DNA of 64,000 nt. Source: an uncultured Neptuniibacter sp. Lineage in GTDB: Bacteria; Pseudomonadota; Gammaproteobacteria; Pseudomonadales; Balneatricaceae. Below the pieces are notes generated by a model. The model made no database searches. It worked only from the letters and a program-made list of their open reading frames with translations, and had not been told where the DNA came from. The DNA lies in assembly GCF_947498015.1 (NCBI RefSeq), contig NZ_CANMIR010000015.1, positions 1-64,000 of the forward strand. Direction: 5' to 3'. Positions 45,086 through 55,089 of the stretch are shown one piece after another. A program made the position numbers and the translations under genes. Within the stretch, counting starts at the first letter, position 1. Each line of letters begins with the position of its first letter.

Positions 45086-46243
45086 TCACAGCAGGTCTGC
45101 TGCGTCTTCCATCAGCACGCGACGAGCAACGATGACGCGCATAATTTCGTTAGTACCTTCCAGAATTCTGTGAACGCGGTTATCTCGAATATAGCGCTCC
45201 ATCGGGTACTCTTTGATATATCCATTACCACCAAAGATCTGCAGCGCTTCATCAGCTACATTAAAACCGACATCGGTTGCGAATCGTTTTGCCATCGCAC
45301 AGTAAGCGGTTTTATCAGGGTGGTTAGCATCCAGCTTTGCCGCCGCCATACGCACCATCTGACGCGCCGCAACTAACTCAGTTGCCATGTCGGCCAGTTT
45401 GAACTGCAGCGCCTGGAAATTGGCCAGCTCTTTACCAAACTGTTTACGCTCATGCATATAATCACGGGCACGGTTCAGTGCGGCCTGAGCTGTACCGATA
45501 GAGCAGGTCGCGATATTGATTCGACCGCCATCCAGACCTTTCATTGCGATCTTGAAGCCATCACCTTCATTGCCTAACAGGGCAGATGCGGGAACGACAA
45601 CATCTTCGAAGGTAATCATCCGTGTTGGCTGGCTATTCCAGCCCATCTTGTCCTCTTTACGGCCGTAAACGATCCCTTCAGCTTTGGCATCAACAGCAAA
45701 CGCAGAGATCCCTTTTGGACCGTCTTCACCGGTACGCGCCATCACAACCAGCACATCAGTGCTACCCGCGCCCGAGATAAAGATTTTGCTACCGTTGAGA
45801 ATATAGTTGTCGCCTTCGCGGCGAGCCGTGGTTTTCAGAGAGGCTGCATCTGAACCGGCATTTGGCTCAGTCAGGCAGTATGACGCAAGTTTGGTACCTG
45901 CCGTCAGTTCAGGGCACCACTGCTGACGGATATCTTCGTTGCCGAAGTCCGCGATCATCCAGGTGGCCATATTGTGAATCGTGATAAAAGCAGTCGTCGA
46001 AGTACATCCCATCGCCAGCTGTTCAAAGATAATGCTGGCATCCAGACGACTCAGTCCCAATCCACCAACATCCTCCGGTGAATAGAGACCACAAAAGCCC
46101 ATCTCACCGGCACTTTGTAATACTTCAACCGGGAAGATCTGCTCTTCATCCCACTTTGCTGCGTGGGGTTCAAATTCATTTTGCGCAAAGGCACGGGCCA
46201 TGTCAGCGAATGCAATCTGATCTTCATTCAGCTCGAAATCCAT
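45086..46243 (-). CDS. acyl-CoA dehydrogenase (probable isobutyryl-CoA dehydrogenase)
   Basis: 385 residues, acyl-CoA dehydrogenase family. FAD/substrate motifs YCLTEPNAGSDAASL and KIFISGAG. Near the C-terminus HRILEGTNEIMR has the catalytic Glu at the position used by short-chain and isobutyryl-CoA enzymes, unlike liuA in this window. It would oxidise isobutyryl-CoA to methacrylyl-CoA, passing electrons to ETF. Confidence 0.9.
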   Translation of the reverse strand: MDFELNEDQIAFADMARAFAQNEFEPHAAKWDEEQIFPVEVLQSAGEMGFCGLYSPEDVGGLGLSRLDASIIFEQLAMGCTSTTAFITIHNMATWMIADFGNEDIRQQWCPELTAGTKLASYCLTEPNAGSDAASLKTTARREGDNYILNGSKIFISGAGSTDVLVVMARTGEDGPKGISAFAVDAKAEGIVYGRKEDKMGWNSQPTRMITFEDVVVPASALLGNEGDGFKIAMKGLDGGRINIATCSIGTAQAALNRARDYMHERKQFGKELANFQALQFKLADMATELVAARQMVRMAAAKLDANHPDKTAYCAMAKRFATDVGFNVADEALQIFGGNGYIKEYPMERYIRDNRVHRILEGTNEIMRVIVARRVLMEDAADLL

Positions 46244-46319
46244 CGCTCTCTCCTTTAAGTGGAAAAGGGTCTCGCAAAGCGAGCCCCTTTCTCATTATTG
46301 TTTTGCAATAATCCGTGAA

Positions 46320-47813
46320 TTACTTCAGCTGGATTGTTGTGTTAACGCCAGTATCGATGTCATCTTCGAACCAACGTGCAGTGACTGTCTTAGTCTCGGT
46401 GTAGAACTTAACCGCCTGCTTACCATAAGCGTGCTGATCACCGTAGAAAGACTTTCTCCAACCTGTGAAAGAGAACATTGGTAGAGGCACTGGTACAGGT
46501 ACGTTGATACCGACCTGACCGACTTTGATCTCGTGCTGGTACTTACGTGCTGCCGCACCAGAAGAGGTGAACATAGAGGTACCGTTACCGTATGGGTTTT
46601 CGTTGATCAGCTCGATCGCTTCTTCCAGCGTGTCTACTTCCAGAGCGATCAGTACAGGACCAAAGATCTCTTCCTGGTAGATCGACATATCACGTGTTAC
46701 ACCACGGAACATCGTTGGGCCAACCCAGTTACCATCAGGGAAACCATCAACTACACACTCAGAACCGTCCAGAATACATTCAGCACCGGCGTCTTTACCT
46801 TCCTGAATGAAGTTCAGTACACGCTCACGTGCCTGCGGGTTGATCAGAGGACCAAAGCCCGCTTCTGGGTCATCCCATGCGCCTGGGCGTACTTTTGCCA
46901 GGGCATCGCGTACTTCAGGGATCCATTCACGCGCTTCACCTACGAATACAGCAACAGAGATTGCCATGCAGCGCTGACCTGCAGCACCGACAGAAGCACC
47001 TGCGATGCTGTTAACAACCTGGTTTTTAGACGCATCCGGCATGACAACCATGTGGTTCTTCGCGCCCGCGAACGCCTGAACACGTTTCATCTTGTCAGTA
47101 CCGGTACGGTAGATATGCTCACCGACATTCACCGAACCGACGAAAGAGATCGCTGGAGTATCTTTGTGAACCAGTAGCTGGTCTACAACATCTTTAGCAC
47201 CGTGAACTACCTGTAGCAGACCGTCTGGAGCGCCCGCTTCTTTGAACAGTTCGGCCAGCAGCATCGGTGTGAGTGGATCCTGCTCAGATGGCTTCAGTAC
47301 GAATGTGTTACCGCACGCGATCGCCATTGGGAACATCCATAGTGGGATCATTGCCGGGAAGTTGAAGGGCGTGATACCTACACATACACCCAGAGGCTGA
47401 GTGATGCTGTAGCAGTCAATTTTACGCGCTACGTTTTCAACCGTTTCCCCCATAGACAGGGATGCGATATTACAAGCGTGCTCAACAACTTCGATACCAC
47501 GCCATACATCACCTTTCGCATCTTCAAAAGTCTTACCAACTTCCTGAGAGATCAGACGTGCGATATCATCCTGACGCTCTTTCAGAATCGCCTGGTAACG
47601 CAGCATCAGACGAGCACGTTCACCGATTGGTGTATCTTTCCAATCTTCAAAAGCCGCTTTGGCAGCATCAATCGCCTGCTCTACTTCATCAGCTGTCGCA
47701 CATGGAACCTGCGCAATCACTTCCTGAGTTGCAGGGTTAGTAACTGGAATCCAGTTATCGGATTTGCTCTGAACTAGTTCGCCGTTAATTAGAAGAGGTA
47801 CTTGCTGTGTCAT
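46320..47813 (-). CDS. mmsA: methylmalonate-semialdehyde dehydrogenase (CoA-acylating)
   Basis: 497 residues, with catalytic Cys in [37 protein letters not shown] and [14 protein letters not shown]. It converts methylmalonate semialdehyde to propionyl-CoA and CO2. First gene of the valine operon, facing away from mmsR. An inverted repeat GGAAC-N6-GTTCC (47850-47865), about 40 bases upstream of its start, might be a binding site. Related to, but clearly distinct from, the copy at 24410-25906. Confidence 0.95.
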   Translation of the reverse strand: MTQQVPLLINGELVQSKSDNWIPVTNPATQEVIAQVPCATADEVEQAIDAAKAAFEDWKDTPIGERARLMLRYQAILKERQDDIARLISQEVGKTFEDAKGDVWRGIEVVEHACNIASLSMGETVENVARKIDCYSITQPLGVCVGITPFNFPAMIPLWMFPMAIACGNTFVLKPSEQDPLTPMLLAELFKEAGAPDGLLQVVHGAKDVVDQLLVHKDTPAISFVGSVNVGEHIYRTGTDKMKRVQAFAGAKNHMVVMPDASKNQVVNSIAGASVGAAGQRCMAISVAVFVGEAREWIPEVRDALAKVRPGAWDDPEAGFGPLINPQARERVLNFIQEGKDAGAECILDGSECVVDGFPDGNWVGPTMFRGVTRDMSIYQEEIFGPVLIALEVDTLEEAIELINENPYGNGTSMFTSSGAAARKYQHEIKVGQVGINVPVPVPLPMFSFTGWRKSFYGDQHAYGKQAVKFYTETKTVTARWFEDDIDTGVNTTIQLK

Positions 47814-47993
47814 GCTCTGATACCTGTTTATTTGTTATTAGTTGTGTGCGGAACAGTGATGTTCCTGTCGTACTTCCTACTCGATAGATACTTTGTACCA
47901 TGCACCCTACCATTGCAGGATTGATAATCTTGTCTTATTAATGGACTATATTGCGATTCTATAAGTAATTTCCCTTATACATAGGTCGCATCT

Positions 47994-48908
47994 ATGAGCT
48001 CACCATCCAACTGGCCACTGCCCCCGGAGAGTATCCGCTTTGTAATTCCCCGCCGTGTAATCAGTGAGTTAGCTATGAATCCATTGAGCGAGGGCCTGTA
48101 CCCGCTGGGGATGGGATACTATCGTCAGGCTAGCGGTCATCAGATGGAACGAAAGGAGCATGATGACAATCTGTTGATTTATTGCCTTGAGGGTGAGGGT
48201 GAGGGGATCATCAATGGGCAAAAATCACGGATCCGTTCTGGTGATATATTGCTGATTCCAAAAGGGGTTCCGCATACCTATCAAGCACGTAAACGTAAAC
48301 CCTGGACGATCTATTGGGTCCACTTCCATGGTAATCATGCAGAGGCGTTTGTTCAGCATCTACAGCAACGCGAAAGCAATCACCGCCATTACATCATGCC
48401 GATCGGCATCCATTCTCGCCTAGCCAGCGATTTTGAAGCCCTGCTAGAAGCGCGTGAATCCACCTATAACATCAATGCTTATATCTGTGCGGCGAATCAA
48501 TTACGGCAGATCCTCAGTCATATCGCCCTGTTACAGCCTCTCGCCCGGCAGAAACAGTCTCGGGGCGGTTTGGATATTGAGCGCGTCCACAGTCTGATGC
48601 AGACCCATATCCATGAACAGTTGGATCTGGATACACTGGCCGGGTCGATCAGCCTCTCAAAATACCATTTTGTAAAAAAATATAAGGAGGTAACCGGCAC
48701 GACTCCGATCAATCATTTTATCCAGCTTAAGATTGAGCGCGCCTGCCACCTCCTCGATACCACCAACAATGGGATCAACGAGGTTGCGTTTGCCGTTGGG
48801 TATGAAGATGCCTATTACTTCTCCAGGATCTTTAAAAAACTGATGGGGGTTTCACCCAGCCAGTACCGGAAGATGCGAACAGGCGCTTATCCATACAAGA
48901 GCACCTAA
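47994..48908 (+). CDS. mmsR: AraC-family regulator of valine catabolism (MmsR-like)
   Basis: 304 residues. An N-terminal cupin-like sensing half (GEGEGIINGQKSRIRSGDILLIPKGVPHTYQ) precedes the AraC DNA-binding half (LDTLAGSISLSKYHFVKKYK and NEVAFAVGYEDAYYFSRIFKK). Divergent from mmsA, the same layout as mmsR-mmsAB in Pseudomonas aeruginosa, where MmsR activates mmsAB. The 180-base gap in between would hold both promoters. Confidence 0.88.
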   Translation: MSSPSNWPLPPESIRFVIPRRVISELAMNPLSEGLYPLGMGYYRQASGHQMERKEHDDNLLIYCLEGEGEGIINGQKSRIRSGDILLIPKGVPHTYQARKRKPWTIYWVHFHGNHAEAFVQHLQQRESNHRHYIMPIGIHSRLASDFEALLEARESTYNINAYICAANQLRQILSHIALLQPLARQKQSRGGLDIERVHSLMQTHIHEQLDLDTLAGSISLSKYHFVKKYKEVTGTTPINHFIQLKIERACHLLDTTNNGINEVAFAVGYEDAYYFSRIFKKLMGVSPSQYRKMRTGAYPYKST

Positions 48909-48982
48909 CTCACATCTCCGATAACCTGCTGAGCTGTCTGCCTGAAACTTTACGGCATGAGGATTCACTCAAGCACTACAAC

Positions 48983-49504
48983 TTACTCCCTTTCCCCAAC
49001 AGGAATCATGATGTGTGCATATGGAGTATCCTTCCACATCACGTAGGGACCTCCTGCAGCGGGGTCATCTGTCATGCCTTTGAGTATCTCTTTAGGCACA
49101 ATCAACATCAGATGCGGCCCCTCTTTAATAAAATCATGGGCCTTCATGGGATTAGGGTGATACGGATCTGAATTACTCACACCCCCATCACCCTGAAGCA
49201 TGTATGAAACACCGATGCCCTCTGCTCTGAAATCGGCCTGATTACTAACAGCTGTCAGCATTTTCATCCACTGCGCATCATTACAGATAGGCGCATTATC
49301 ATCAGGGAGCGTTTCAGGCATACAAACCCAGCCGTTACGACCTTCAACCAACGTTTTTCCACGATAGATCACTGTCGCTTCAGCACTCACCATAGAGGGT
49401 GCAGCTGAACGTGCACGGTCAATCAGTGCTTGGGTATCATCAGCAAATGATAAGAAAGATATAAATGATCCTGCTGCGACCAACAGGAGTTTTTTGGTGT
49501 ACAT
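48983..49504 (-). CDS. secreted protein of unknown function
   Basis: 173 residues with a signal peptide (KKLLLVAAGSFISFLSFAD). Two Cys (WVCMPE and PICNDA) could form a disulfide. C-terminal segments HLMLIVPKEILKGM and GPYVMWKDTPYAHIMIPVG look like a small beta domain. I do not recognise a named family, though similar proteins occur in marine and soil bacteria. Convergent with mmsR and standing alone. GGAGG lies upstream of the ATG. Confidence 0.75.
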   Translation of the reverse strand: MYTKKLLLVAAGSFISFLSFADDTQALIDRARSAAPSMVSAEATVIYRGKTLVEGRNGWVCMPETLPDDNAPICNDAQWMKMLTAVSNQADFRAEGIGVSYMLQGDGGVSNSDPYHPNPMKAHDFIKEGPHLMLIVPKEILKGMTDDPAAGGPYVMWKDTPYAHIMIPVGERE

Positions 49505-49652
49505 GGTCGACCTCCATCTATTCTGTTTACGAGATCAATAACCCAGTACAGAGAAAGGTTATCTGAATGTCACCACTAAAGTGTAGGTGCTACACAGATC
49601 TCATTCCAACCAGAACAACACCACTGGCGGCCGAAGGGGCAAAAATAAAAAA

Positions 49653-49672
49653 GCCGGACTGACAAGTCCGGC
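49653..49672 (-). terminator. intrinsic terminator of the thiolase gene
   Basis: GCCGGACT-(loop)-AGTCCGGC forms an 8-bp stem with a four-base loop; on the minus strand it is followed by TTTTTTATTTTT. It lies 110 bases after the thiolase stop. A second GC-rich hairpin (GGGGCC-ACG-GGCCCC-like) near 49705-49716 sits between them. Confidence 0.88.
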
Positions 49673-49781
49673 AAAACCAACCATAACACAGAGCCTTACA
49701 GGTGGGGCCACGGCCCCAGCCGATAAGTTGGTTGCAATGAGCTGCCATCACGACGAAAAGCAGCCCCCTATCAGAAAACAA

Positions 49782-50963
49782 TCAGAGCATTTCAACCGCA
49801 ACAGCTGTCGCTTCACCACCACCTATACACAGGGATGCAACACCCTTCGACAGACCTTTCTGTTTTAGCGCATGCAGCAGTGTCACCATGATACGTGAAC
49901 CACTTGAACCGATCGGATGCCCAAGAGCGCAGGCACCACCACGGACATTGACTTTATCACTGTCCAATCCCATCTCATTGATCGCCAGCATCGATACCAC
50001 AGCAAACGCTTCATTGATCTCATACAGATCAACATCATCTTTGCTCCAACCCGCTTTATCCAGAGCTTTCTGAATGGCACCGATTGGCGCAATAGTGAAC
50101 TCAGCAGGAAGCTGGGCATGTGTTGAGTGAGAGACGATGCGTGCCAATGGCTGCAGCCCTTTAGCCTTCGCCTCAGACTCTTTCATAAGAACTAAGGCAG
50201 AGCCGCCATCAGAGATTGAGCTGGAGTTTGCAGCGGTGACGGTTCCGTCCTTCTTAAAAGCGGGCTTTAGGCTGCGGATCTTATCGATGCGCGCATTACC
50301 TGGCTGCTCATCAGTATCGACAACCACTTCACCTCTACGAGAGGTAATTGTGACTGGCGCAATCTCTTCAACAAACTCGCCCTTCTCAATAGCAGAGATC
50401 GCTTTCTCCAGTGAGCTGATCGCAAAATCATCCATCGCTTCACGTGTGACGTTGTATGCATCTGCGCTCTTCTGAGCATAACTACCCATCAGACCGCCTT
50501 CATACGCATCTTCCAGGCCATCAAAAAACATGTGGTCAATCACCTGACCATGACCCATCCGCATACCTGAACGGGCTTTAGGCAGGATATAAGGAGACTG
50601 ACTCATATTCTCCATTCCGCCTGCGACCATCACATCTGCAGAACCTGCCAGAATCTGATCATGAGCCAGCATGACTGCCTTCATACCGGAGCCGCACATC
50701 TTATTAACTGTTGTACAACCCGCTGCATCCGGGATGCCCGCCGCACGAGATGCCTGACGTGCCGGGGCCTGACCCAGACCTGCAGGTAGCACACACCCCA
50801 TCACAACTTCATCAACATCTGCAGCCTGAATACCCGCACGCTCAACAGCAGCTTTAATCGCAGTTGCACACAGATCCGGTGCACGAACATCGCTTAGAGA
50901 ACCCATCATACCGCCCATCGGGGTACGCGCTGCGCTCACAATAACTACTGCATCCTGACTCAT
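49782..50963 (-). CDS. acetyl-CoA acetyltransferase (thiolase)
   Basis: 393 residues. Nucleophile Cys in VNKMCGSGMKAV, His in GHPIGSSGSR and the second Cys in SLCIGGGEA match biosynthetic/degradative acetoacetyl-CoA thiolases. It splits acetoacetyl-CoA to acetyl-CoA, the last need of leucine breakdown after HMG-CoA lyase. A perfect LiuR-type palindrome lies 28 bases upstream of its start, so it probably belongs to the leucine regulon despite being on its own strand. Confidence 0.94.
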   Translation of the reverse strand: MSQDAVVIVSAARTPMGGMMGSLSDVRAPDLCATAIKAAVERAGIQAADVDEVVMGCVLPAGLGQAPARQASRAAGIPDAAGCTTVNKMCGSGMKAVMLAHDQILAGSADVMVAGGMENMSQSPYILPKARSGMRMGHGQVIDHMFFDGLEDAYEGGLMGSYAQKSADAYNVTREAMDDFAISSLEKAISAIEKGEFVEEIAPVTITSRRGEVVVDTDEQPGNARIDKIRSLKPAFKKDGTVTAANSSSISDGGSALVLMKESEAKAKGLQPLARIVSHSTHAQLPAEFTIAPIGAIQKALDKAGWSKDDVDLYEINEAFAVVSMLAINEMGLDSDKVNVRGGACALGHPIGSSGSRIMVTLLHALKQKGLSKGVASLCIGGGEATAVAVEML

Positions 50964-50990
50964 ATTTTCACCTTACTATTACCATTATTA

Positions 50991-51008
50991 GTTGACGTTA
51001 ACGTCAAC
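50991..51008. promoter_or_regulatory. LiuR-type operator upstream of the thiolase
   Basis: GTTGACGTTAACGTCAAC is a perfect 18-base palindrome. Its core agrees with the LiuR consensus described for gammaproteobacteria (TTGACGT-centred palindromes) and with the site before liuR at 56141. The -10/-35 elements of the thiolase would overlap or adjoin it. Confidence 0.78.
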
Positions 51009-51023
51009 CTGTCGAGAAAAAAA

Positions 51024-51043
51024 GGGGTGCGGCTCCGCACCCC
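51024..51043 (-). terminator. intrinsic terminator of the liv operon
   Basis: GGGGTGCG-(GCTC)-CGCACCCC forms a strong stem 16 bases after the livM stop; on the minus strand it is followed by TTTTTTT. Confidence 0.92.
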
Positions 51044-51058
51044 GTAATATCTAATCTC

Positions 51059-51985
51059 TTAGCTAAAGTTTTTCTTCATAAACTTCTGGAACTCACCCAC
51101 GATACCGCTGCGGAACGCCAGTACACAGATTACGAAGATCAGACCCATGATGATGTGGATATAGTTACCCAATTCACCACCCGACAGGTAGTTCTGAATC
51201 GTTACCACAGCACCCGCGCCAACGATTGGACCGAAGATCGTACCCATACCGCCTAGCAGTGTCATCAGCACCACCTCACCGGACATATGCCAGTGCGCAT
51301 CGGTCAGAGATGCAAGCTGGAATACCAGTGTCTTGGTAGAGCCCGCCAGACCTGCCAGCGCAGATGAGATAACAAAGGCAGCCCACTTATAATCGTTAAC
51401 GTTGTAACCCAGAGAGATCGCACGTGGCTCATTTTCACGGATCGCCTTAAGAATTTGACCAAATGGTGAGTGAATTGTTCTATTCACCACCCAGAAGCCA
51501 AACAGGAAGATCGCAAACACGAAGTAGTACATATTCATGTTGTCACTGAGGTCGATCAGACCGAACAGATGACCACGAGGAACACCCTGCATGCCATCCT
51601 CACCACCGGTGAACGGCGCCTGCAGATAGACGAAGAAGGCTAGCTGCGCCAGGGCCAGCGTTACCATCGCGAAGTAGATACCTTCACGTTTTACCGCCAG
51701 CTTACCGTAAACCGCACCCAGAGCCGCCGCTGCACCGGTACCACACAGGATACCCAGCTCCGGCGTCAGACCCGCTTCCATCATCATGTAACCGGTGATG
51801 TAACCCCCTGTACCCAGGAAAGCAGCGTGACCGAATGAGAGCAGCCCAACATAACCCAGTAGCAGGTTGAAAGCACAGGCAAACAGTGCGAAACACAACA
51901 CCTTCATCACAAATACAGGGTATAAAACGAAGGGAGCAACGAGACCCAGTGCAACCAGTGCAACAGCAGATTTACTAATTTTCAT
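51059..51985 (-). CDS. livM: branched-chain amino acid ABC transporter permease LivM
   Basis: 308 residues with about nine membrane helices and the LivM segment ENEPRAISLGYNVNDYKW near the coupling helix, plus GGMGTIFGPIVGA. ATG 51985 lies six bases behind AGGAG; an ATG 27 bases further up would overlap livH. Together with LivH it forms the membrane channel, with LivG and LivF as ATPases. Confidence 0.93.
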   Translation of the reverse strand: MKISKSAVALVALGLVAPFVLYPVFVMKVLCFALFACAFNLLLGYVGLLSFGHAAFLGTGGYITGYMMMEAGLTPELGILCGTGAAAALGAVYGKLAVKREGIYFAMVTLALAQLAFFVYLQAPFTGGEDGMQGVPRGHLFGLIDLSDNMNMYYFVFAIFLFGFWVVNRTIHSPFGQILKAIRENEPRAISLGYNVNDYKWAAFVISSALAGLAGSTKTLVFQLASLTDAHWHMSGEVVLMTLLGGMGTIFGPIVGAGAVVTIQNYLSGGELGNYIHIIMGLIFVICVLAFRSGIVGEFQKFMKKNFS

Positions 51986-51995
51986 CTCGTACTCC

Positions 51996-52883
51996 TTAAG
52001 CTTCTTTACCAAACAGACCGGCAGGCTTAGTCAACAGTACTATCACCATGACGGCGAAGATTACTGTTGTAGAGGCTTCAGGATAGAAGTACTTAGTTAA
52101 GCCCTCTACGACCCCCATGCCGAGACCTGTCAAAATTGCACCCCCTATCGAACCCATCCCGCCGATTACTACGATGGCAAACACCACAATCAGCATGTTC
52201 GAGCCCATATCAGGCGATACAGAGTAAACCGGTGCTGCCATGACGCCAGCAAAGCCAGCCAGACCTACACCAAAACCAAACGTCAGCGTGACGATCAACG
52301 GTACGTTGATACCAAACGCCTGCATCAACTGCGGATTTTCAGTACCCGCTCGCAGGTATGCACCCAGCTTGGTTTTCTCGATCATATACCAGGTTCCCGC
52401 ACACACTACGATCGATGCAAGGATGATCCAGGCACGATAATTAGGCAGATACATGAACGGTAAACGGTTACCACCTTTTAATTGCTCAGGGATCGCGTAA
52501 GAGAGACCTGAGGAACCGTATAGGTGCGTAAATGCCCCCTGAAGAATCAGCGCCAGACCGAAGGTCAGCAGCAGACTGTACAGGTGGTCTTCATTCGCGA
52601 TAGGGCGCAACAGGAAGCGCTCCATCAAAATTCCTAAAAACCCGACTGCAAGCGGTACAAACAGCAGCGCAGCCCAGTAATTAATGCCCATGTAGTTGAG
52701 AGCCATCCAGGCGAAAAATGCGCCTAGCATATACAACGCACCCTGGGCGAAGTTGATAATTTTTAACAGTCCGAAAATGATCGCCAAACCCAGACTGAGA
52801 AGTGCATAGAATGAACCGTTAATCAGGCCCACCAGCAGCTGGCCGAAAAGGCCAAAGAGATTGATACCGAGAAATGTTGCCAT
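51996..52883 (-). CDS. livH: branched-chain amino acid ABC transporter permease LivH
   Basis: 295 residues, about eight membrane helices, with NGSFYALLSLGLAIIFGLLKIINFAQG split over the N-terminus (typical LivH start) and VIGGMGSIGGAILTGL. Ten bases separate it from livM. A hairpin lies in the 166-base gap to the binding protein gene. Confidence 0.93.
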   Translation of the reverse strand: MATFLGINLFGLFGQLLVGLINGSFYALLSLGLAIIFGLLKIINFAQGALYMLGAFFAWMALNYMGINYWAALLFVPLAVGFLGILMERFLLRPIANEDHLYSLLLTFGLALILQGAFTHLYGSSGLSYAIPEQLKGGNRLPFMYLPNYRAWIILASIVVCAGTWYMIEKTKLGAYLRAGTENPQLMQAFGINVPLIVTLTFGFGVGLAGFAGVMAAPVYSVSPDMGSNMLIVVFAIVVIGGMGSIGGAILTGLGMGVVEGLTKYFYPEASTTVIFAVMVIVLLTKPAGLFGKEA

Positions 52884-52966
52884 AACTCTCCACCCCTATC
52901 CGATGTAGTTTGCTACTTCTATTGGTAGCTTGACCGGAATTCACCAAACGCTAAAGAGAGTTAAAT

Positions 52967-52994
52967 AGAGCCGCCTTGATGATGATGCGGCTCT
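52967..52994 (-). terminator. hairpin between binding protein and livH
   Basis: AGAGCCGC / GCGGCTCT forms an 8-bp stem with a 12-base loop, followed on the minus strand by ATTTAAC. It mirrors the hairpin after dctP and probably lets the binding protein be made in excess. Termination is partial or absent by inference. Confidence 0.5.
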
Positions 52995-53049
52995 GTCTCT
53001 TACTTAACCAGAGATCGGGTGGAAGTCGCCCTCCACCCAAGCAATGCAA

Positions 53050-54264
53050 TTACTTTTTAGCCGTGAAGTTGCACTGATCCATCATAGGACCAAATGCGAC
53101 ATCTCCAGGGATAACCTGCTCAATTGCAAAGATATCGTCTTCGTTGCTGCGCTCATCCGCTTTCTTGATACGTACCTGGTACATATCGTGAACCATACGG
53201 CCGTCTGCACGCAGCTCAGCGTTACGAGCGAAGAAGTCATTTGGCTTGTTCTTCTTCATCACAGCCATAACTGCATCAGCATCGTCTGTGCCCGCTTCTT
53301 TGATCGCGTTCAGGTAGTGCATAGTCATAGAGTAAGCACCCGCCTGACCCATTGCCGGGATAGTACCGTGACGCTCTTTGAAGCGCTTAGACCAAGCACG
53401 GGTCTCATCATCCATATCCCAGTAGAAACCTGTTGTCAGCTTCATACCGCCTGCGATATTTGGATCCAGAGCCTTAGCGTTATGTGTGAATACCAACAGA
53501 CCCGCTACATCAGCTGTTTCAGTCAGACCGAACTCAGCCGCTGTTTTCAGGGAGTTTACGAAGTCAGCACCTGCGTTCGCCAGGGCTACAACGTCTGCAC
53601 CTGAGGACTGAGCCTGAAGGACATAAGAGGAGAAGTCAGTCGTGCCCAGTGGCGCACGTACCGCACCTACAACTTCACCGCCATTAGAATTGATTACGCC
53701 TGTTGCTACTTTTTCCAGAGCGTGACCAAACGCATAGTCAGCCGTGATGAAGAACCATTTCTTCTTACCCGCGTCCAGCATTGGCTTAACAGTACCGTTT
53801 GCCAAGGCTACTACGTTATAAGTCCAGTGAGCGTTGTATGGAGAACATGCCTTAGTTGTGAAAGCATGAGATGCGGACGTAGAGATCAGAGCGATCTTTT
53901 TGTTATCAGTCAGTACTTTAGTTACAGCACCGGTAACAGAAGAAGCTACCAGACCGTTTACTGCATCAACACCTTCACTTTCTACCCACTCACGCACTTT
54001 TGCAGAGCCGATATCAGCTTTATTCTGGTCATCCGCACTGACAATCTCAATTGGCTTACCCAGAACGGTACCACCGAAATCTTCAACGGCCATCTCAACG
54101 GCTGTTACACAACCTTTACCACAGATATCTGAGTAAACACCGCCCATATCTGCCAGTACACCGATCTTAACTTTGTCATCAGAGATACCTGCTGCCTGAG
54201 CACCAGATACGGCAAATGCTGTTGCGACTGCTGCTGTCAGCAGAGATTTCTTCATTGGTTTCAT
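53050..54264 (-). CDS. branched-chain amino-acid-type ABC transporter substrate-binding protein
   Basis: 404 residues with a signal peptide (SLLTAAVATAFAVSGAQAAG). Periplasmic-binding type I fold: KIGVLADMGGVYSDICG..., VNGLVASSVTGAV and WFFITADYAFGHALEK. Two early Cys (DICGKGC) could pair. The exact ligand of this family (leucine, amides, other small molecules) cannot be told apart by eye; neighbours point to branched-chain amino acids. A GGAGAAC ribosome site precedes the ATG. Confidence 0.88.
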   Translation of the reverse strand: MKPMKKSLLTAAVATAFAVSGAQAAGISDDKVKIGVLADMGGVYSDICGKGCVTAVEMAVEDFGGTVLGKPIEIVSADDQNKADIGSAKVREWVESEGVDAVNGLVASSVTGAVTKVLTDNKKIALISTSASHAFTTKACSPYNAHWTYNVVALANGTVKPMLDAGKKKWFFITADYAFGHALEKVATGVINSNGGEVVGAVRAPLGTTDFSSYVLQAQSSGADVVALANAGADFVNSLKTAAEFGLTETADVAGLLVFTHNAKALDPNIAGGMKLTTGFYWDMDDETRAWSKRFKERHGTIPAMGQAGAYSMTMHYLNAIKEAGTDDADAVMAVMKKNKPNDFFARNAELRADGRMVHDMYQVRIKKADERSNEDDIFAIEQVIPGDVAFGPMMDQCNFTAKK

Positions 54265-54375
54265 CGTTTGTTCTCCTGATAGAGTTTTTATTTTTATTCG
54301 TTTAAGAGTTCGGCGTTCGAAACCTTGCCCGTCATGCGTATGGGCGTTGTCCCTCGGCCTTTTGGTTATTCCTGA

Positions 54376-55089
54376 TCAAACACCCAACATTGTGTTGAGC
54401 ATCTCAGTTTTCGCTTTTAGTTCATCCTTACGAACCTCTTCCACTATATGCCCGTGCTCCATCACATAGTGACGATCTGCAATCGGTGCAGCAAAGCGGA
54501 AGTTCTGCTCGACCAACAGGATGGTCAACCCACGCTCTTTCAGCGTCGTCAGAACCTCTGCCAGCTTCTGGACAATTACCGGAGCCAGACCCTCTGTAAT
54601 CTCATCCAGGAGTAGGATATTTGCTCCAGAGCGCAGGATACGTGCCAGCGCCAGCATCTGCTGTTCACCCCCGGACAAACGAGTACCCTGACTGGTACGA
54701 CGCTCATACAGGTTTGGGAAAATCTCATAGATCTCTTCAACGCTCATACCGTCACTGCGCACTGTCGGTGGCAGCATCAGATTCTCTTCAACGTTGAGAC
54801 TGGAGAAGATACCACGCTCTTCCGGGCAGAACCCCATACCCAGATGCGCAATCTTGTGGGCTGGCATATCAATCGTTTCACGACCATTGATATTAATACT
54901 ACCCGTACGGCGCCCCACCATATTCATGATGGATCGCAGCGTAGTTGAACGACCCGCACCGTTACGTCCAAGCAGAGTCACCAACTCACCCTGCATAACG
55001 TGCATATCGATGCCGTGCAGAATGTGGGATTCACCGTAAAAGGCATGCAGATCGCTGATGCGAAGTTTTTCATTACCGCCCTGACTCAT
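54376..55089 (-). CDS. livF: ABC transporter ATPase LivF
   Basis: 237 residues. ABC signature RLSGGEQQMLALARIL, Walker B NILLLDEITEGLAP and the switch His (VEQNF follows the D-loop region). The Walker A loop reads GRNGAGRST, with Arg in place of the usual Lys; other motifs are intact, so it is probably active or at least a conserved subfamily variant. ATGA overlap with livG. Confidence 0.9.
   Translation of the reverse strand: MSQGGNEKLRISDLHAFYGESHILHGIDMHVMQGELVTLLGRNGAGRSTTLRSIMNMVGRRTGSININGRETIDMPAHKIAHLGMGFCPEERGIFSSLNVEENLMLPPTVRSDGMSVEEIYEIFPNLYERRTSQGTRLSGGEQQMLALARILRSGANILLLDEITEGLAPVIVQKLAEVLTTLKERGLTILLVEQNFRFAAPIADRHYVMEHGHIVEEVRKDELKAKTEMLNTMLGV

Noticed and set aside
46533..47177. 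Plus-strand open frame of 214 codons within mmsA
   Set aside because: Antisense shadow of a well-matched dehydrogenase gene; no recognisable domain or ribosome site.
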